39,433 bases of DNA from Clostridiales bacterium (GTDB taxonomy: Bacteria; Bacillota; Clostridia; Christensenellales; Borkfalkiaceae): NCBI GenBank assembly GCA_015069625.1, contig SVIE01000006.1, positions 1-39,433 on the forward strand. Reading direction: 5' to 3'. Position numbers and translations under genes: made by a program. Shown in pieces: positions 37,594-39,433 of the stretch. The stretch's first letter is position 1; every line of letters starts with the position of its first letter. The notes beneath the pieces are model-generated. The model saw only the letters and a list, made by a program, of their open reading frames with translations. It made no database searches and was not told the DNA's origin.

Positions 37594-39433
37594 TTATTTT
37601 CTCTTAAAAATTCCTTTAATTTTACCAGCAACGTCATTAAAAACTTTTTCTACTTTGTCGCCAAGATTTCTTGGGTTTTTAATATTAGCTTGTGCAGCAG
37701 CAAGTCTTGCGATCGGAACTCTGAAAGGTGAGCAAGAAACGTAATCAAGACCGATTGCATGGCAGAATTCAATTGATGAAGGATCGCCACCATGTTCACC
37801 ACAAATACCGCAGTGAATGTCACTTCTTTCCGCATGTCCGAGTTTAACCGCCATATCCATAAGTTTACCAACACCAGTAGTGTCAAGTCTTGCAAACGGA
37901 TCAGATTCGTAAATTTTTGCATCATAATACGACGGCAAGAACTTACCAGCATCATCACGAGAGAAACCGAAAGTCATTTGCGTAAGGTCGTTAGTACCAA
38001 AGCAGAAGAATTCAGCTTCTTTTGCGATTTCATCAGCCGTGAGCGCTGCTCTTGGGATTTCAATCATAGTACCAACTTCGTACTTGAGTTCTACGCCAGC
38101 AGCCTTAATAACTTCGTCAGCAGTTGCAACAACAACCTTCTTAACGTAAGCAAGTTCCTTAACTTCGCCAACTAACGGAATCATAATTTCAGGAACAACT
38201 TTCCATCCTAGATGTCTCTTCTGAACTGCGATAGCAGCCTTGATGATAGCCTTTGTCTGCATAACAGCAATTTCAGGATAGGTTACAGAAAGACGGCATC
38301 CACGGTGACCCATCATTGGGTTAAATTCGTGAAGGTCTGCAATAATTTGTTTAATTTGAGCAACCGTTTTGCCTTGCGTTTTAGCAAGTGCTTCAATATC
38401 TTCTTCAGAAGTCGGAACGAATTCGTGAAGCGGTGGGTCTAAGAAACGAATGGTAACGGGGTTACCTTCAAGTGCTTCCATTAAACCTTCGAAGTCTGCT
38501 TGTTGCATAGGTTCAATTTTAGCGAGAGCAACTTCTCTTTCTTCCTTCGTATCAGAGCAAATCATTTCACGGAAAGCCCCGATTCTAGAAGGTTCGAAGA
38601 ACATGTGTTCCGTACGGCAAAGACCGATACCTTGTGCACCGAAAGCAGCTGCTTGTTTAGCGTCAGCAGGAGTATCTGCATTGGTTCTTACGCCAAGAGC
38701 CTTGTACTTGTCTGAAAGTTCCATAATTCTTCCGAAATATCCACTGCTTGGATCTGCGGGAACGGTAGGAATAATGCAGTTGTAAATTTTACCGGTTGAA
38801 CCGTCAAGCGAAATACCATCGCCTTCTTTATAAACAACACCACCAAGTGTGAATTGTTTGTTTTCTTCATCCATCTTGATATCTCCGCAACCGGAAACAC
38901 AGCAAGTACCCATACCACGTGCAACAACTGCTGCGTGAGAAGTTTGACCGCCACGAACGGTTAAGATACCTTGTGCAAACTTCATACCTTCAATATCTTC
39001 AGGAGAAGTTTCAAGACGTACGAGAACTACCTTCTTACCTTTCTTACCTTCGATAACAGCGTCTTCTGCCGTGAACACGATAGTTCCTGCAGCAGCACCA
39101 GGAGAAGCAGCAATACCTTTACCAACAACGTTGTTCTTATCAGCATCTTTTAATGCCTTAGGATCGAACGTGGGGTGTAAAAGCATATCAAGGGTTTTTG
39201 CGTCGATTTGTAAAAGAGCAGCCTTTTCGTCAATCATGCCTTCATCAATTAAATCGCAAGCGATTCTAATTGCAGCGGCAGCCGTACGTTTACCATTTCT
39301 GGTTTGAAGCATATAGAGTTTACCTTGTTCAATGGTAAATTCCATATCTTGCATATCTTTATAGTGTTCTTCTAAGATTTTGCAAACGTCAAGGAATTGT
39401 TTATAAACGTCAAAAAATACTTCCTTCATTTGT
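37594..39433 (-). CDS. ppdK: Pyruvate, phosphate dikinase, C-terminal part (N-terminus beyond window)
   Basis: PPDK reversibly converts pyruvate, ATP and phosphate to phosphoenolpyruvate, AMP and pyrophosphate; in anaerobes it serves glycolysis or gluconeogenesis. The frame is open to the window edge, with 611 residues after the first visible methionine. About 270-300 residues of the ATP-grasp domain should be missing. Visible are the end of the ATP-binding domain (LYMLQTRNGKR), the phosphohistidine domain GGQTSHAAVVARG (H165 of the visible part) and the TIM-barrel PEP/pyruvate domain (GIGLCRTEHMF, GHRGCRL, MIEIPRAAL, CFGTNDLTQM, CGICGEHGGDP). After the usual end it carries some 30 extra basic, amphipathic residues. 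A terminator follows. Confidence 0.96.
   Translation of the reverse strand, partial: QMKEVFFDVYKQFLDVCKILEEHYKDMQDMEFTIEQGKLYMLQTRNGKRTAAAAIRIACDLIDEGMIDEKAALLQIDAKTLDMLLHPTFDPKALKDADKNNVVGKGIAASPGAAAGTIVFTAEDAVIEGKKGKKVVLVRLETSPEDIEGMKFAQGILTVRGGQTSHAAVVARGMGTCCVSGCGDIKMDEENKQFTLGGVVYKEGDGISLDGSTGKIYNCIIPTVPADPSSGYFGRIMELSDKYKALGVRTNADTPADAKQAAAFGAQGIGLCRTEHMFFEPSRIGAFREMICSDTKEEREVALAKIEPMQQADFEGLMEALEGNPVTIRFLDPPLHEFVPTSEEDIEALAKTQGKTVAQIKQIIADLHEFNPMMGHRGCRLSVTYPEIAVMQTKAIIKAAIAVQKRHLGWKVVPEIMIPLVGEVKELAYVKKVVVATADEVIKAAGVELKYEVGTMIEIPRAALTADEIAKEAEFFCFGTNDLTQMTFGFSRDDAGKFLPSYYDAKIYESDPFARLDTTGVGKLMDMAVKLGHAERSDIHCGICGEHGGDPSSIEFCHAIGLDYVSCSPFRVPIARLAAAQANIKNPRNLGDKVEKVFNDVAGKIKGIFKRK

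Overview
The window looks like chromosomal DNA from an AT-rich, Gram-positive-type Firmicute (Bacillota), probably an uncultured anaerobic clostridial lineage. Evidence: strong AGGAGG-type ribosome binding sites, TTGAAA/TTGACA-N17-TATAAT promoters, a YlbJ-like sporulation membrane protein, pyruvate phosphate dikinase, a FucO-like alcohol dehydrogenase, and large secreted InlB-repeat proteins. This assignment is an inference from gene content. Most genes lie on the minus strand.

Layout. 1-355: a tRNA-Ser(GCU) cut by the window edge, preceded by a truncated copy of its own 5' half behind a strong promoter. 356-4404: a VanW-domain protein, an NSS-family sodium symporter, a 161-bp MITE-like insertion and a MATE exporter. 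4518-6122: a BFD-like [2Fe-2S] protein and an undescribed ferritin-like protein. 6209-8365: three phage tail/baseplate-like genes forming a closed transcription unit. 8527-8997: a tRNA-Thr(CGU) followed by two 198-bp tandem units, each ending in the 3' part of that tRNA. 9093-10658: a patatin-like lipase and, divergently, a DUF6062-type protein that may be leaderless.

10755-20657 is the accessory heart of the window: three tandem paralogous surface proteins (1143, 978 and 1029 residues). They share a signal peptide, a three-fold N-terminal domain I do not recognise, InlB/Listeria-Bacteroides repeats, and a C-terminal tail with a K-G-x-C-G-S motif, a membrane helix and a basic end. Each has its own terminator and a nearly identical extended -10 promoter, and the first has a branched RNA leader. 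No sortase gene and no LPXTG motif are present.

20983-39433 is mostly housekeeping: engB-lon-HAD hydrolase-uvrC in one operon; arsR divergent from a hydrophobic cysteine-bearing microprotein around an 18-bp palindrome; a lone glycosyltransferase; an XRE regulator; rarA-tex-alcohol dehydrogenase; ylbJ convergent with and overlapping coaD; alr-membrane protein-rsmD-coaD; and the C-terminal two thirds of ppdK at the right edge.

The best candidates for something undescribed are the tRNA-end duplications, the three-gene surface-protein family with its N-terminal domain and Cys-containing C-terminal signal, the orphan phage-tail cassette, and the apparent leaderless genes.
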